DNA of 55,899 nucleotides from Flaviflexus sp. (GTDB lineage Bacteria; Actinomycetota; Actinomycetes; Actinomycetales; Actinomycetaceae), in the NCBI GenBank assembly GCA_030537635.1, contig JAUNVM010000003.1, positions 1 to 55,899 on the forward strand, read 5' to 3'. The notes below the pieces were generated by a model. It did not search any database, was not told the DNA's origin, and was given only the letters and a program-made list of their open reading frames with translations. Positions 27,026 through 36,754 of the stretch are shown here, piece after piece (position 1 is the first letter of the stretch; each line of letters opens with the position of its first letter). A program made the position numbers and the translations under genes.

Positions 27026-27886
27026 ATGAAGGACTTCCCACGTTTCATTCTCGTCACCGCGATCATTTGGCTCATCGCCGGAGCCGTCGCCTGGGCTGGT
27101 AGCACACCCGCAGAGGTCGTCGATTTTCCGCTGTTCCCGCTGGCCATCATCATTGTCTTTATTATTCAGTGGATCGGCTTTGCCCTTGCCATTGTGCTTC
27201 ACACCGAGGCTTTCTTTGACCTCACCGGCTCGCTCACCTACTTCCTCGTCACGCTCGGCCTGGTCGCTCTCAGCGATTCCGTCTCCCTGCCCCGCATTCT
27301 CCTCGCCGCCACCGTCTCGATCTGGGCGGTACGGCTGGGCACCTTCCTCGCCTGGCGGGTGCGAGCAAGCGGGGGAGATGATCGCTTCGATGAGATCAAG
27401 ACGAATCCGCCGCGCTTCTTCCTCGTGTGGAACATTCAGGCGCTATGGGTGACGGTGACCGCCTCGGCGGCGTGGATGGCACTTTCGGGACCTGGCACCC
27501 TGCCCTGGTCCACCACTCTTATCGGTGGCGCCGTGTGGCTCATCGGCTTTGCCATCGAGGTTATCGCCGATAATCAAAAGTCCTCCTTCAAGGCCGCGCA
27601 CCCGCACGACTTCATGACGAGCGGACTGTGGTCGCTCTCGCGCCACCCGAATTATGTGGGCGAGATTGTGCTGTGGGTCGGGGTGGCGATCATGGCGGCG
27701 CCGGCACTCAGCGGTGGCCGGCTTATCGGCCTGATCTCCCCCGTCTTCGTCTTTATCCTCCTCCGCTTTGTGTCCGGGATTCCCCTTCTCGAGAAGAAGG
27801 CGGAACAGCGATGGGGAGACAACCCGCACTATCGGGAATATCGGGATCGCACTCCCCTGCTATTTCCTCGCCCCTTCGGAGGTTAA
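27026..27886 (+). CDS. DUF1295 / steroid 5-alpha-reductase-like membrane protein
   Basis: A 286-residue protein with about seven transmembrane segments. The C-terminal motif GLWSLSRHPNYVGEI...WVG and the ending RWGDNPHYREYRDRTPLLFPR are the hallmark of the DUF1295/isoprenylcysteine-methyltransferase-like fold. These proteins are probable NAD(P)H- or SAM-dependent lipid-modifying enzymes; the reaction is unknown. The next gene begins 3 bp after its stop. Confidence 0.85.
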   Translation: MKDFPRFILVTAIIWLIAGAVAWAGSTPAEVVDFPLFPLAIIIVFIIQWIGFALAIVLHTEAFFDLTGSLTYFLVTLGLVALSDSVSLPRILLAATVSIWAVRLGTFLAWRVRASGGDDRFDEIKTNPPRFFLVWNIQALWVTVTASAAWMALSGPGTLPWSTTLIGGAVWLIGFAIEVIADNQKSSFKAAHPHDFMTSGLWSLSRHPNYVGEIVLWVGVAIMAAPALSGGRLIGLISPVFVFILLRFVSGIPLLEKKAEQRWGDNPHYREYRDRTPLLFPRPFGG

Positions 27887-27888
27887 TC

Positions 27889-29619
27889 GTGGACGTGTGC
27901 TCCTCCCCCTCCCTCGTCGAGATCACCTCCGGCGTGGTCACCGACCTGCTCGAGGACCGCTACCAGCTAGCTCCCCACTTCCCCGCCTTCACCCGCCCGC
28001 ACCAAGGCGGCTGGACAGAGGTCTCGACGGCCGATTTCCGCAGCCAGGTCCGCGCCCTCGCCCGCGGTCTCGTCGCGGCGGGGGTTGAGCCGGGCGACTA
28101 CGTCATCATCTGGGCGCCCACCTGCTACGAATGGGCGGTCGCCGAGCTGGCCACGGGATACGCCGGAGCGGTGGTGATTCCCCTCTACGACACGGCGTCC
28201 CAGGCGCAGGCTGCCGACATTATTGGTCGATGCCCGCCGAGGCTGGCCCTCGTCGCCGGACGCGAGCGCGCGACAACACTCACCGAGCTTGGTGTCCCCC
28301 ACGTCGAACTCAGCGACTCCGGATTTGCCGAGCTGGCCGCGGCCGGCGAGGCGGTGTCCGAGGAGGAGATTGAGCATCGCCGGACCTCCCCCGATCTCGA
28401 TGATCCGGCCACCATCGTCTTCACCTCGGGAACGACCGGCGGACCCAAGGGGGCGCTCATCACCCACCGGAACCTGCTCCACCAGGTGCGCAATATTCGA
28501 GCCGCCTACTCCCAGATCGTGCGCGAGGGCGGATCCACCATCATCTTGCTGCCCCTCGCCCACGTCCTCGCCCGGGGCCTGCAGCAGGTATGCCTGGGCA
28601 ACGGCCTCACCATCGCCCACATCGCCGACCCGGCGGCTGCGGTCGCCTCCCTCGGCGAGCTGCGACCCACGTTCCTCGTTGTCGTCCCCCGCATCATGGA
28701 GAAGATCCTCGCCGCGATCGAGGCCACGGCGAGCGAGAAGCACCTCGGAGCGGTGTGGCGCTTCGCCTTTGCCGCCGGGGTGGCTCGCGGCCGAGCCAAG
28801 CTGGGCGAGCAGACCGAACCTCGCTTCTCGCGCCTCCTCTTTCCCCTCCTTGACCGCCTGTTCTTCGCCAAGATCCGGGCCAAGCTGGGCGGTCGCATGG
28901 AGTATATGCTCAGCGGGGCGGCTCCCCTGGACGCCGACACGTGCCGCTTCTTCCTTGGGATCGGCCTGCCCGTTGTCGAGGGCTACGGCCTCACTGAAAC
29001 CACCGCGCCCATCACCGGCAATCTTCCCGGCCACATCAAGCCCGGCACGGTTGGACGACCGGTTCCGGGAGCCACGGTGAAGATCGAGGACGGTGAAGTG
29101 CTCGTGGCCGGGGCCGGAGTCGTCCCCGGATACGAGAATGATCGCGACACTGAAGCCGGCTTCTCGAACGGTTTTTTCCGCACCGGGGACCTCGGATGTC
29201 TCGACGAGGACGGCTACCTCACCCTCACCGGCAGGTGCAAGGATCTCATCGTCACCTCCGGCGGCAAGACCATCATTCCGGCGGCCTGGGAGCAGGCCGT
29301 GGAGGCCGCTCCCGGCATCGATCACGCCATCGTCGTTGGCGACGGTCAGGCCCATCCCGCCGCCCTCATCTTCCTCGAGGAGGCCGGGCACAGCCTGCGG
29401 GAGGTGCGCGGCGAGGCCAGGGCGCTGGCCGCCCGCGCCGTTACCGCCGCCAACCGCCTCGTCTCTCAGGCCGAGGAGGTGCGCCGATTCCTCGTCTTGG
29501 CCGGGGACCTGTCCAACTTCCTCACCCCCACCCAGAAGATTCGCCGCTCCCGCCTCATCGCCCGCCTCGAGCCCAGGATCGATGACCTCTACCGGGCCGA
29601 GCGGCACCGGCTTCGGTAG
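27889..29619 (+). CDS. Long-chain fatty-acid--CoA ligase (FadD15-like)
   Basis: A 576-residue AMP-forming ligase. Motifs in order: FTSGTTGGPKGALITHRN, GYGLTETTAP, TGDLGCLDEDGYLTLTGRCKDLIVTSGGKTI, and a C-terminal lobe ending TPTQKIRRSRL. It activates fatty acids to acyl-CoA, likely membrane-associated. The GTG at 27889 follows GGAGG by 6 nt and begins 3 bp after the DUF1295 stop, so the two genes form an operon. Confidence 0.9.
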   Translation: MDVCSSPSLVEITSGVVTDLLEDRYQLAPHFPAFTRPHQGGWTEVSTADFRSQVRALARGLVAAGVEPGDYVIIWAPTCYEWAVAELATGYAGAVVIPLYDTASQAQAADIIGRCPPRLALVAGRERATTLTELGVPHVELSDSGFAELAAAGEAVSEEEIEHRRTSPDLDDPATIVFTSGTTGGPKGALITHRNLLHQVRNIRAAYSQIVREGGSTIILLPLAHVLARGLQQVCLGNGLTIAHIADPAAAVASLGELRPTFLVVVPRIMEKILAAIEATASEKHLGAVWRFAFAAGVARGRAKLGEQTEPRFSRLLFPLLDRLFFAKIRAKLGGRMEYMLSGAAPLDADTCRFFLGIGLPVVEGYGLTETTAPITGNLPGHIKPGTVGRPVPGATVKIEDGEVLVAGAGVVPGYENDRDTEAGFSNGFFRTGDLGCLDEDGYLTLTGRCKDLIVTSGGKTIIPAAWEQAVEAAPGIDHAIVVGDGQAHPAALIFLEEAGHSLREVRGEARALAARAVTAANRLVSQAEEVRRFLVLAGDLSNFLTPTQKIRRSRLIARLEPRIDDLYRAERHRLR

Positions 29620-29791
29620 CCAGCCGGGTCGGTCTGCCACTCACACCGCACTGAGCACCGTATCGAGCACGTTCCCGAGCACCTTCTCAAGCATCGTGCC
29701 GGGGTCGCGTTCAGCGCCGGCTCATCCGCCGCGCGGATACTTGCCCGGGCTACATGATCATTTGCCTCTAGTAAGGCGCCCCTTCATTCCG

Positions 29792-29797
29792 TAGACT
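29792..29797 (+). promoter_or_regulatory. -10 box for a probable leaderless esterase transcript
   Basis: TAGACT with 6 nt to the ATG at 29804 and no ribosome-binding site between. No convincing iron-regulator box is visible upstream. Confidence 0.45.
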
Positions 29798-29803
29798 CGG
29801 GTC

Positions 29804-30955
29804 ATGACATTCGATCACCCGGCACTCAATCGCTTACGCGATGGGCAGTGGAGCCTGGAGCGCACCCGCGAATATCTCTCCGGCCAGTCCCATCCCCTTA
29901 TCGAGCCCGGCGGCAATGGCGTCGTCACGGTGACTTTTGTTCTCGACACCGACCTGCCCGGACCGGTCCGCCTCATGGAAAAGCTGAGCTGGCGGCCGCC
30001 CGAGCAGTGCGTGCTCACCCGGGTGGGAGACACTCCGATTCACGCGCTGACCTGGGAGATGAGGAGGGATTTGCGATTCAGCTACGGCTTCCTCGTCGGC
30101 GACCGGCTCATGCCAGATCCTGCCAATCCCCCGCCCGGCACCGATCCGCGCCTCATTGGCTCAATCTGCTCCCTGCCGGATGCTCCCCGCCACGAGATCA
30201 CCCCGGGCCCCACCTGCGATCGGCTGGAGGAGGTGGCCTTCCCCGATCCGGTCTACGGCGGGCAGCGGAAGCTGTGGGTCTCCACCCCGCCCGGATGGTC
30301 CGCCACCGGTGGACCCTATTCCTTCCTCCTTGAATTCGATGGTGCCCCCGGATTTGCCTCGCATGGCATGCGCGATCAGCTCGCCGAGCGCGGCCTTATC
30401 CGCGACCTCGTCATCGTCTCCATCGAACAGCGGGGCAATCGGGATCACGAGCTTCCGGCGGTGGCCACGTTTACCGATATGCTCGCCGATGAGCTCGTCC
30501 CCTTCCTCATGGACCGCTACTCCCTGTCCGCGGATCCGGCCGATGCTGGGCTATCGGGCAAGAGCTTTGGCGGGCTGTGCGCGGGATGGTCGGCGCTGCG
30601 CCGACCGGATGTCTTCGGTGCCGCCCACATGCAATCGCCCTCCTGCTGGTATCACCCCACCTTGAACACCCTGGCCGATATCGTTGGCACGGATGCTCCG
30701 GTTCCGACCATCATCGCGGACTTCCTCGAGCACCCCCGCGCCCCCATTCGCATCTTCCACGAATGCGGCCGCTTCGAATTCGGCCCACCCATGGCCCAGA
30801 TCTGGCAGACCTTCGCCAACCGATGGCTGTGCGACATCCTCACCGCCAAGGGCTACCCCTACCGATATCGCGAATATCCCGGCGGGCACGATGCCGCGTG
30901 GTGGACCCAGACCTGGGCCGAAGGCATCGCCGCCCTCTTCCCGCCAGTTCGCTAG
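29804..30955 (+). CDS. Enterochelin-esterase-like (Fes) alpha/beta hydrolase
   Basis: A 383-residue protein with the Fes two-domain plan: an N-terminal lid domain (about 1-145, VTVTFVLDTDLPGPVRLMEK ... DPRLIGSICSLPDAPRHE) and a C-terminal esterase domain with the nucleophile Ser in LSGKSFGGLCAGW and a late His in PGGHDAAWW. Fes enzymes hydrolyse ferric siderophore esters to free iron in the cytoplasm. No siderophore genes are nearby, so the substrate may be a scavenged xenosiderophore or another ester. Confidence 0.8.
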   Translation: MTFDHPALNRLRDGQWSLERTREYLSGQSHPLIEPGGNGVVTVTFVLDTDLPGPVRLMEKLSWRPPEQCVLTRVGDTPIHALTWEMRRDLRFSYGFLVGDRLMPDPANPPPGTDPRLIGSICSLPDAPRHEITPGPTCDRLEEVAFPDPVYGGQRKLWVSTPPGWSATGGPYSFLLEFDGAPGFASHGMRDQLAERGLIRDLVIVSIEQRGNRDHELPAVATFTDMLADELVPFLMDRYSLSADPADAGLSGKSFGGLCAGWSALRRPDVFGAAHMQSPSCWYHPTLNTLADIVGTDAPVPTIIADFLEHPRAPIRIFHECGRFEFGPPMAQIWQTFANRWLCDILTAKGYPYRYREYPGGHDAAWWTQTWAEGIAALFPPVR

Positions 30956-31039
30956 CACCCACATCCGCGCCGACAGCTCCCGGAAGACCATTCCCTTCTC
31001 TCTTTTATTGGTCGCAACAAAGCGAGAGAATTAATTCGT

Positions 31040-31055
31040 CCATGTTATTACATGG
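31040..31055 (+). promoter_or_regulatory. Inverted repeat upstream of the alcohol dehydrogenase gene
   Basis: CCATGT-TATT-ACATGG, a perfect 6-bp inverted repeat 27 bp before the ATG. It could be an operator or a short mRNA hairpin; no cognate regulator is adjacent. Confidence 0.4.
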
Positions 31056-31082
31056 AACTCAATGACGAGAATGGAGAGTGCT

Positions 31083-32099
31083 ATGAGCATGAAGGCTGCC
31101 GTCGTGCCCGAGCTGGGCGCGGCTCTCACCGTGACGGATGTCGAGATCCCCAGCCCCGGCCCCGGGCAGGTATTGGTCAAGAACGTGTCCTCCGGGGTGT
31201 GCCACACGGATTTGCACGCGGTCAAGGGTGACTGGCCGGTCAAACCCACCCCGCCTTTTATCCCCGGTCACGAGGGCGTTGGCCGAGTCGAGAAGGTCGG
31301 TGAGGGGGTCACCAACATCAAGGAGGGCGATCTCGTCGGTAATGCCTGGCTGTGGTCCGCCTGCGGACACTGCGAGTTTTGCCGCACCGGCTGGGAGACG
31401 CTGTGCGAATCTCAGGAAAACGGCGGGTACAGCGTGGATGGTTCCTTCGGGCAGTACATGCTCGTCAATGCCACCTATGCTCCCGTCCTACCCGAGGGGG
31501 TCGATCCCTACGAGGTTGCATCCATCCTCTGCGCGGGTGTCACCGTCTACAAGGGCCTCAAGGAGACCGAGGTGCGCCCCGGACAGTGGGTTGTCATCTC
31601 CGGCCTCGGCGGCCTCGGACACCTTGCCGTCCAGTACGCCAAGGCCATGGGCATGAAGGTGGTGGGCGTCGATATTGCCGCCGACAAGCTTGAGCTCGCC
31701 ACCCGGCGCGGCGCCGATCTCGTCGTCAATGCCGCCGAGGACGACCCCGTGGCCTTCGTCCAAAAGAAGATTGGCGGCGCCCACGGCGTCCTCGTCACGG
31801 CGGTGCATCCCTCGGCCTTCACTCAGGCGGTCGGCATGAGCAGGCGCGGTGGAACCATCGTCTTCAACGGGCTGCCCCCGGGCACCTCCGAGGTGTCGAT
31901 CTTTGATGTTGTGCTCGGCGGCCTCACGATCCGCGGCTCGATTGTCGGCACCCGGCAGGACATGGTGGAGGCGGTCCAGTTCTACGCCGATGGCCTCATC
32001 CGCCCTGAGATCACCACCCGCCCGCTCGAGGAGATCAATGAGATCTTCGAGGAGATGGAAAACGGGAAGATCGACGGGCGCGTCGTCATCAAGTACTGA
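31083..32099 (+). CDS. adhP: Zinc-dependent alcohol dehydrogenase (AdhP-like)
   Basis: A 338-residue medium-chain dehydrogenase interconverting primary alcohols and aldehydes with NAD+. The catalytic zinc ligands are in GVCHTDLHAVKGDW (Cys) and PGHEGVG (His-Glu); the structural zinc Cys are in CGHCEFCRTGWETLC; the Rossmann motif is ISGLGGLGHLAVQYAKAMG. The ATG at 31083 has GGAG upstream; a second ATG at 31089 is possible. It stands alone between the esterase and a terminator. Confidence 0.93.
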   Translation: MSMKAAVVPELGAALTVTDVEIPSPGPGQVLVKNVSSGVCHTDLHAVKGDWPVKPTPPFIPGHEGVGRVEKVGEGVTNIKEGDLVGNAWLWSACGHCEFCRTGWETLCESQENGGYSVDGSFGQYMLVNATYAPVLPEGVDPYEVASILCAGVTVYKGLKETEVRPGQWVVISGLGGLGHLAVQYAKAMGMKVVGVDIAADKLELATRRGADLVVNAAEDDPVAFVQKKIGGAHGVLVTAVHPSAFTQAVGMSRRGGTIVFNGLPPGTSEVSIFDVVLGGLTIRGSIVGTRQDMVEAVQFYADGLIRPEITTRPLEEINEIFEEMENGKIDGRVVIKY

Positions 32100-32114
32100 C
32101 GTCCTCAGCTCCGG

Positions 32115-32144
32115 CGCGGCCCTTGCTCTCTCGCGGGGGCCGCG
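32115..32144 (+). terminator. adhP terminator hairpin
   Basis: CGCGGCCC / GGGCCGCG with a 14-base loop, 16 bp after the adhP stop. Confidence 0.55.
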
Positions 32145-32177
32145 TCCCTAAGCTCCCCCAGGCCGCCGAATATAGCA

Positions 32178-32203
32178 GACCAGGGGCCTGTTGGCCCCTG
32201 GTC
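32178..32203 (-). terminator. Terminator after tRNA-Leu
   Basis: A perfect 11-bp inverted repeat (GACCAGGGGCC and its complement) with a TGTT/AACA loop, ending 4 bp from the tRNA 3' end. It also faces adhP, so it may stop transcription from both sides. Confidence 0.65.
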
Positions 32204-32206
32204 ATA

Positions 32207-32293
32207 TGGTGCGCAAGGAGGGAGTTGAACCCTCACGCCCTCACGGGCACACGGACCTGAACCGTGCGCGTCTGCCTATTCCGCCACTTGCGC
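32207..32293 (-). tRNA. leuT: tRNA-Leu (anticodon CAG)
   Basis: The minus strand folds as a class II tRNA: acceptor GCGCAAG pairs with CTTGCGC, the D-arm contains TGGCGGAATAGGCAGA, the anticodon loop TTCAGGT carries CAG, a long variable arm (GTGCCCGTGAGGGC) follows, and the T-arm has GGTTCAACTCC. The 3' CCA is encoded (32207-32209). In mycobacteria a tRNA-Leu lies beside fhaA; here about 6.1 kb of amine-catabolism genes separate them. Confidence 0.95.
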
Positions 32294-32361
32294 GTGTCAG
32301 CCCCGCCAGTGTACCGCTGGCCGGGGCTTTTCACCAACCCATCGGGCTGTGATGAGGCCGA

Positions 32362-33543
32362 CTAGGAAGGAAGATCACCCTTGAGGGCGGCCTCGAGGCC
32401 GTCCAGGCCGCGCTCGAGTTCCTCCTCGGTGACCACCAGCGGCGGGGCTAGGCGCAGCGAGGCGCCGTGCGTGTCCTTGGCGAGAACGCCGCACTGGAGC
32501 ATGCGCTCACAGACCTCCCGCCCGGTGAGCCCGAGATCGGGATGAACGTCGACACCGGCCCACAGGCCCACCGTGCGTACGCCGGACAGCAGGTTCTGCT
32601 CAACCATGGCCTCCAGCCGCTCGCGCAGGCGCGGGGCAAGCTTGGTGGCCCGCTCCAGATAGTCACCCTTGAGCAGCTCGACCACCTCAAGGCCGATGCG
32701 GCAGGCAACCGGGTTGCCGCCGAAGGTTGATCCGTGGGTGCCAGCCGTGAGGCAGCCGAGTACGTCGGCTCGCCCCACCACGGCGGAGACCGGGTAGACG
32801 CCGCCGCCCAGGGCCTTACCGAGGGTGGTGAGATCGGCCTTGACGCCCACCCGCCACTGATCGAGCAGGTATCCGGTGCGCCCGAGGCCGGACTGCACCT
32901 CGTCAACGATGAGGAGGACATTGTGCTGATCGGCGAGCTCGCGCAGGCGCGGCAGGTAGTCCTCGGGCGGAATGAGCACGCCAGCCTCGCCCTGAATGGG
33001 CTCGACGAGGATGGCGGCGGTATTCTCGGTGATCGCGTTTTCGATCGCCCCAGCATCCCCGTACGGGCAGGTGATGAAGCCGGGGGTGTAGGGGCCGAAG
33101 CCATCCTTCGCATCCGGATCCGAAGAGAAGGAGACGATGGTGGTGGTGCGCCCGTGGAAGGAGCCCTCGGCGGCGATGATCTCGGCCCGGTAGGGTTCGA
33201 TCCCCTTGACGTCATAGGCCCACTTGCGGGCGGCCTTGATCGCGCTTTCCACGGCCTCAGCGCCCGTGTTCATGGGGAGCATCATCTCCGTCTGCGTCAG
33301 CTCGGTGAGCGCATTGGCAAACGGCATGAGCAGATCGTGATCGAAGGCTCGCGAGACCAGCGTGAGGCGCTTGGCCTGCTCCGCGACGGCCTCGACAAGG
33401 CGGGGATGGGAGTGTCCGAAGTTCACCGCGGAATAGCCGGCGAGGAAGTCAAGATAGTCGCGACCCTCGACATCGGTCACGGTGGTTCCATGTCCTTCCC
33501 GCAGCGTCACCGGAAGGGGATTGTAGTTCGGAGTTAGTGTCAT
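32362..33543 (-). CDS. rocD: Ornithine--oxo-acid aminotransferase
   Basis: A 393-residue PLP-dependent class III aminotransferase that moves the delta-amino group of ornithine to 2-oxoglutarate. The N-terminal NYNPLPVTLREGHGTTVTDVEG and FLAGYSAVNFGHSHPR are RocD-specific; MNTGAEAVESAIKAARKWAY, VDEVQSGLGRTG and the PLP Lys in TTLGKALGGGVYPVSA follow. AAAGGATG precedes the ATG. It shares a neighbourhood with amine oxidase and aldehyde dehydrogenase genes, consistent with ornithine/putrescine breakdown. Confidence 0.92.
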   Translation of the reverse strand: MTLTPNYNPLPVTLREGHGTTVTDVEGRDYLDFLAGYSAVNFGHSHPRLVEAVAEQAKRLTLVSRAFDHDLLMPFANALTELTQTEMMLPMNTGAEAVESAIKAARKWAYDVKGIEPYRAEIIAAEGSFHGRTTTIVSFSSDPDAKDGFGPYTPGFITCPYGDAGAIENAITENTAAILVEPIQGEAGVLIPPEDYLPRLRELADQHNVLLIVDEVQSGLGRTGYLLDQWRVGVKADLTTLGKALGGGVYPVSAVVGRADVLGCLTAGTHGSTFGGNPVACRIGLEVVELLKGDYLERATKLAPRLRERLEAMVEQNLLSGVRTVGLWAGVDVHPDLGLTGREVCERMLQCGVLAKDTHGASLRLAPPLVVTEEELERGLDGLEAALKGDLPS

Positions 33544-33677
33544 GTGTCATCCTTTCGCGATGGAACGAGACCATCGTATGGGTTTTACGCCCGAAAAACC
33601 CGGGATTGCGACTCGGCCGATATCGCACGTCTCCCACCCACTCATCACCTCATGCATCTTCACTGGTCAGGGCGGTA

Positions 33678-33713
33678 ACAGGGGGATCAATGTATGAAAA
33701 TTGATCCCCCTGT
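33678..33713 (-). terminator. Terminator of the amine oxidase gene
   Basis: A perfect 14-bp inverted repeat (ACAGGGGGATCAAT and its complement) with an 8-base loop, 14 bp beyond the amine oxidase stop. Read rightwards it is followed by GTTTT, so it may work in both directions. Confidence 0.75.
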
Positions 33714-33727
33714 AGTTTTCCCCAGTA

Positions 33728-35041
33728 TCAGCTTTCGTCGCTTTTTACCCACTGTTCGGAGTGGTGGATCTTCCGGGCCGTCATCATGCCCGATTCGATG
33801 GCGCCGTCGACGAACGAGTTCCATCCCGCCGCCCAGTCGGAGCCGGCCAGATGCAGTCGTCCACCGGGAATCTCCACCGGGCCGGTCATGGCGAACTGAC
33901 CGAGCTTCGGCGTGGTCCAGGTTTGCCCGGTCCACTCGTCATTGCCCCAGTCGTGGCCGGTGGCGCCGATGACCTTGAGGCTCGGATCCCAGTGGTTGAC
34001 CATCGCCTGGGCGTCTTCGACCGAGTTGAGGTCGATGGCATCGCGTTCGGGGCCAAAGCCCACGCAGATCGTCGTGCCGTCGTCGAGGAAGTACTCGGAG
34101 CGAATGAGGGCGATGGGGTAGCCGGTGGGCGCGTAGGCCATGAGATTGTGGTGCCCCTCGAGGCGAATCCAGATCTTGAAGCCCCGGCAGTTCCAGCCCT
34201 CGTCCACGACGTTGCGGATCGGCTCGGGCAGCTCCGGGGTGAAGGACACCTTGCCCAACGCCCCGACGGGAATGGTGCACACGATGTGGTCGAAGCTCTT
34301 CTTCTGGCCGTCGGCCACGAGGTAGGTCTCCTCGCCGTGGCTCACCTCGGTGACCGGGGTGGAGAGGTGAATGGGCGCGGAGAGATTCTCGGCAATCTGG
34401 GTGTACATGTGCCGCATGCCGAACTTCAGCTTGTACCTGAGCGTCTGATCATCGAGCAGTGAAAGCCGGTGGTCCGACAGGGCGGCCCAGTGCTTGGCCA
34501 TCATCTTCGAGGCGCTGGCCGTCGGCCCGTTGTAGCCGGCCGACCAGTAGGCGTCCGCGAGGTCAACCTCCTCCTGGCTGAAGTTCTCGAGGCCGTCCAG
34601 CACGAGGGTGTTGTCTGCGGCCCGGAATCGCTCCTTGAGCTCCTCATCATCACCCTCGAGAACGAGGTGGGGCTGATGCGGGCGGGGGAAGAACTCGCGG
34701 GAGCCGGAGAAGATCTCCGCCTGGATGGGCCCGAGCTTCTCGTCGAGCTCCGCCTCGGTGCCCTCCCGCACCTCCCCGTCGGTGATCCACAGCGCCCGGT
34801 CGGTGAACGGGCTCGCAATAATCTCGGCGCCGTACCGCGCCATCTCCGCCCACACGTACGGCTGCATCCAATGCACCCACGTGCCACCCATTTCCATGCC
34901 GATGCCCCAGCGATCATCGGTCCAGGTGCGCCCACCGATGCGGTCGCGCGCCTCGAAGATCTCCACCTCGTGTCCGAGGGCCTCCAGCTCGCGGGCCGCG
35001 ATCAGTCCAGACCAGCCCGCCCCAATAATTCCAATCTTCAT
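33728..35041 (-). CDS. Flavin monoamine oxidase (putrescine-oxidase-like)
   Basis: A 437-residue FAD amine oxidase. The N-terminal dinucleotide motif is [21 protein letters not shown] with [12 protein letters not shown]; the C-terminal FAD motif is [25 protein letters not shown]. These enzymes oxidise primary amines to aldehydes, releasing ammonia and peroxide. The ATG at 35041 follows AAGGAG. It diverges from an aldehyde dehydrogenase and an amine-type permease, so putrescine or a related amine is the likely substrate (inference). Confidence 0.88.
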   Translation of the reverse strand: MKIGIIGAGWSGLIAARELEALGHEVEIFEARDRIGGRTWTDDRWGIGMEMGGTWVHWMQPYVWAEMARYGAEIIASPFTDRALWITDGEVREGTEAELDEKLGPIQAEIFSGSREFFPRPHQPHLVLEGDDEELKERFRAADNTLVLDGLENFSQEEVDLADAYWSAGYNGPTASASKMMAKHWAALSDHRLSLLDDQTLRYKLKFGMRHMYTQIAENLSAPIHLSTPVTEVSHGEETYLVADGQKKSFDHIVCTIPVGALGKVSFTPELPEPIRNVVDEGWNCRGFKIWIRLEGHHNLMAYAPTGYPIALIRSEYFLDDGTTICVGFGPERDAIDLNSVEDAQAMVNHWDPSLKVIGATGHDWGNDEWTGQTWTTPKLGQFAMTGPVEIPGGRLHLAGSDWAAGWNSFVDGAIESGMMTARKIHHSEQWVKSDES

Positions 35042-35098
35042 GTCTCTCCTTCCCTGGGCGGCTCCGCGCCGCCCGTGGCACCCTTGCCACTTGACCTC

Positions 35099-35127
35099 AC
35101 TGTGAAAGGCGACCTGGCTCACGTCAA
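35099..35127 (-). promoter_or_regulatory. Predicted promoter of the amine oxidase gene
   Basis: On the minus strand TTGACG (35122-35127), 17 bp, CACAGT (35099-35104), 58 bp before the ATG. The -10 lacks the usual initial T. Two GCGGAAT words exactly 10 bp apart (35180-35186, 35190-35196) lie between the divergent genes and could be regulator contacts. Confidence 0.45.
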
Positions 35128-35317
35128 TACGCCGCGGACGTCGGGCACCAGAAATTCACCGCGCGACTGCGCGAATCTGGCGGAATTTAGCGGAATACTC
35201 GCCCTTTGCTCATCTGCGCACGGTCCTTACCGTTCCGCGCAATATGCGATTTTGCCCTATTCACCGCCCCGTGTGTCCTGCAACACTGAAGGCGTCAATG
35301 TCGACCAGAGGAGAAAC

Positions 35318-36754
35318 ATGTCAACCCTGTACATCAATGGCGAGTGGCATTCCGCCGCCGAGGAATTCCCGTCCTATAATCCCGCCACCGGCGAGGTGAT
35401 CCGCCAGGTCGGTCAGGCCGGCCAGGACGAGGTGAATGCGGCCGTGGCTGCCGCCACCGCCGCCATGGCCGATCCCGCGTGGCGGGACATGCCGGAGGTG
35501 GCCCGGGCCGATCTCATCTTCGCCCTCGCCCGCAAGGTTGAGGAGCACGCCGATGAGCTCGCCCGCCTGGAAACGACCGATCAGGGCCAGCCGCTCGGTA
35601 TTTCCTCCCAGGTATCCGTCGGTGGCTCCATCGAGCACCTCAAGTACTACGCGGGTTGGGCAACGAAGCTGCACGGGCGCACCAATCCGGTGTCCTTCCC
35701 GGAAACGCTGTGCTTCACCACCCGTGAACCGGTCGGGGTATGCGCACTGATCACCCCGTGGAACTTCCCGCTCATGATCCTCGTGTGGAAGCTCGCCCCG
35801 GCTCTTGCCACCGGCAATGCCGTCATCTTGAAGCCGGCCGAGCAAACCTCACTATCCGCGATCCGCCTCGTCGAGCTTGCCCACGAGGTCGGCTTCCCGC
35901 CCGGCGTCATCTCTCTGCTGACGGGCGATGGTCGGGTGGGCCAGGCCCTTGTCGACCACCCGGGGGTCAACAAGATTTCCTTCACCGGCTCCACCGAGGT
36001 GGGCATGAAGATCGCGAGCAATGGTGGGCCGAACCTCAAGCGGGTCACCCTCGAGCTCGGCGGCAAGGCTCCCTCGATCATTTGCGCCGATGCCGATATC
36101 GATGCTGCCGTCCAGGGCAATCTCATGGGCGGGCTGCTCAACTCGGGTCAGGTGTGTGCCGCCTACACCCGCTTCTACGTCAACGCCTCTCGCGAGGCCG
36201 AGTTCGTCGAGAAGATGGCCGGGGCGATGGAGTCGATGACGCTTGGCTCCGGCCTGGAGGAGGGCACGGACATGGGTCCGCTGGTTTCCGCCGAGCACGC
36301 CGACAAGGTGTGCAGTCTCATCGAGACCGCCAAGTCCGAGGGCGCCGAGCTTGTCACGGGCGGCGAGCGCGCCGACCGGGAGGGCTACTTCGTCAAGCCG
36401 ACGATCTTTAGGGGCGTCAACGACGAGATGACGATCGCGAAGAAGGAGGTCTTCGGCCCCGTCCTGTCGATCTTCACCTACGAGGATGACGCGGATCTGG
36501 CCGGCGTGGTCGAGCGCGCCAATGACACCGATTACGGCCTGGCCGCCACCGTGTGGACCCGGGATATCGGCAATGCCAACCGGCTCGCCAAGGGCATCCG
36601 CTCCGGCGCCGTGTTTATCAACATGCCCCCGATTCCGGACATGACCGCGCCGTGGGGCGGCTTCAAGAACTCCGGTGTGGGCCGCGAGATGGGCCCGGAT
36701 GCCCTCGACGTGTTCACCGAGGCGAAGACCGTTTGGATGCACTATGGCGGATAA
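35318..36754 (+). CDS. Aldehyde dehydrogenase (aminoaldehyde/betaine-aldehyde type)
   Basis: A 478-residue NAD-dependent aldehyde dehydrogenase. The motif [21 protein letters not shown], catalytic Glu in LELGGKAPS, catalytic Cys in [12 protein letters not shown] and [10 protein letters not shown] are in canonical order. The group includes 4-aminobutanal dehydrogenases, which would oxidise the aldehyde made by the neighbouring amine oxidase to GABA. GAGGAGAAAC precedes the ATG. Its end overlaps the permease start by 11 bp. Confidence 0.92.
   Translation: MSTLYINGEWHSAAEEFPSYNPATGEVIRQVGQAGQDEVNAAVAAATAAMADPAWRDMPEVARADLIFALARKVEEHADELARLETTDQGQPLGISSQVSVGGSIEHLKYYAGWATKLHGRTNPVSFPETLCFTTREPVGVCALITPWNFPLMILVWKLAPALATGNAVILKPAEQTSLSAIRLVELAHEVGFPPGVISLLTGDGRVGQALVDHPGVNKISFTGSTEVGMKIASNGGPNLKRVTLELGGKAPSIICADADIDAAVQGNLMGGLLNSGQVCAAYTRFYVNASREAEFVEKMAGAMESMTLGSGLEEGTDMGPLVSAEHADKVCSLIETAKSEGAELVTGGERADREGYFVKPTIFRGVNDEMTIAKKEVFGPVLSIFTYEDDADLAGVVERANDTDYGLAATVWTRDIGNANRLAKGIRSGAVFINMPPIPDMTAPWGGFKNSGVGREMGPDALDVFTEAKTVWMHYGG

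Noticed and set aside
29640..29803. An iron-regulator (DtxR/Fur) box upstream of the Fes-like esterase
   Set aside because: I looked for the usual 19-bp palindrome and found no convincing match.
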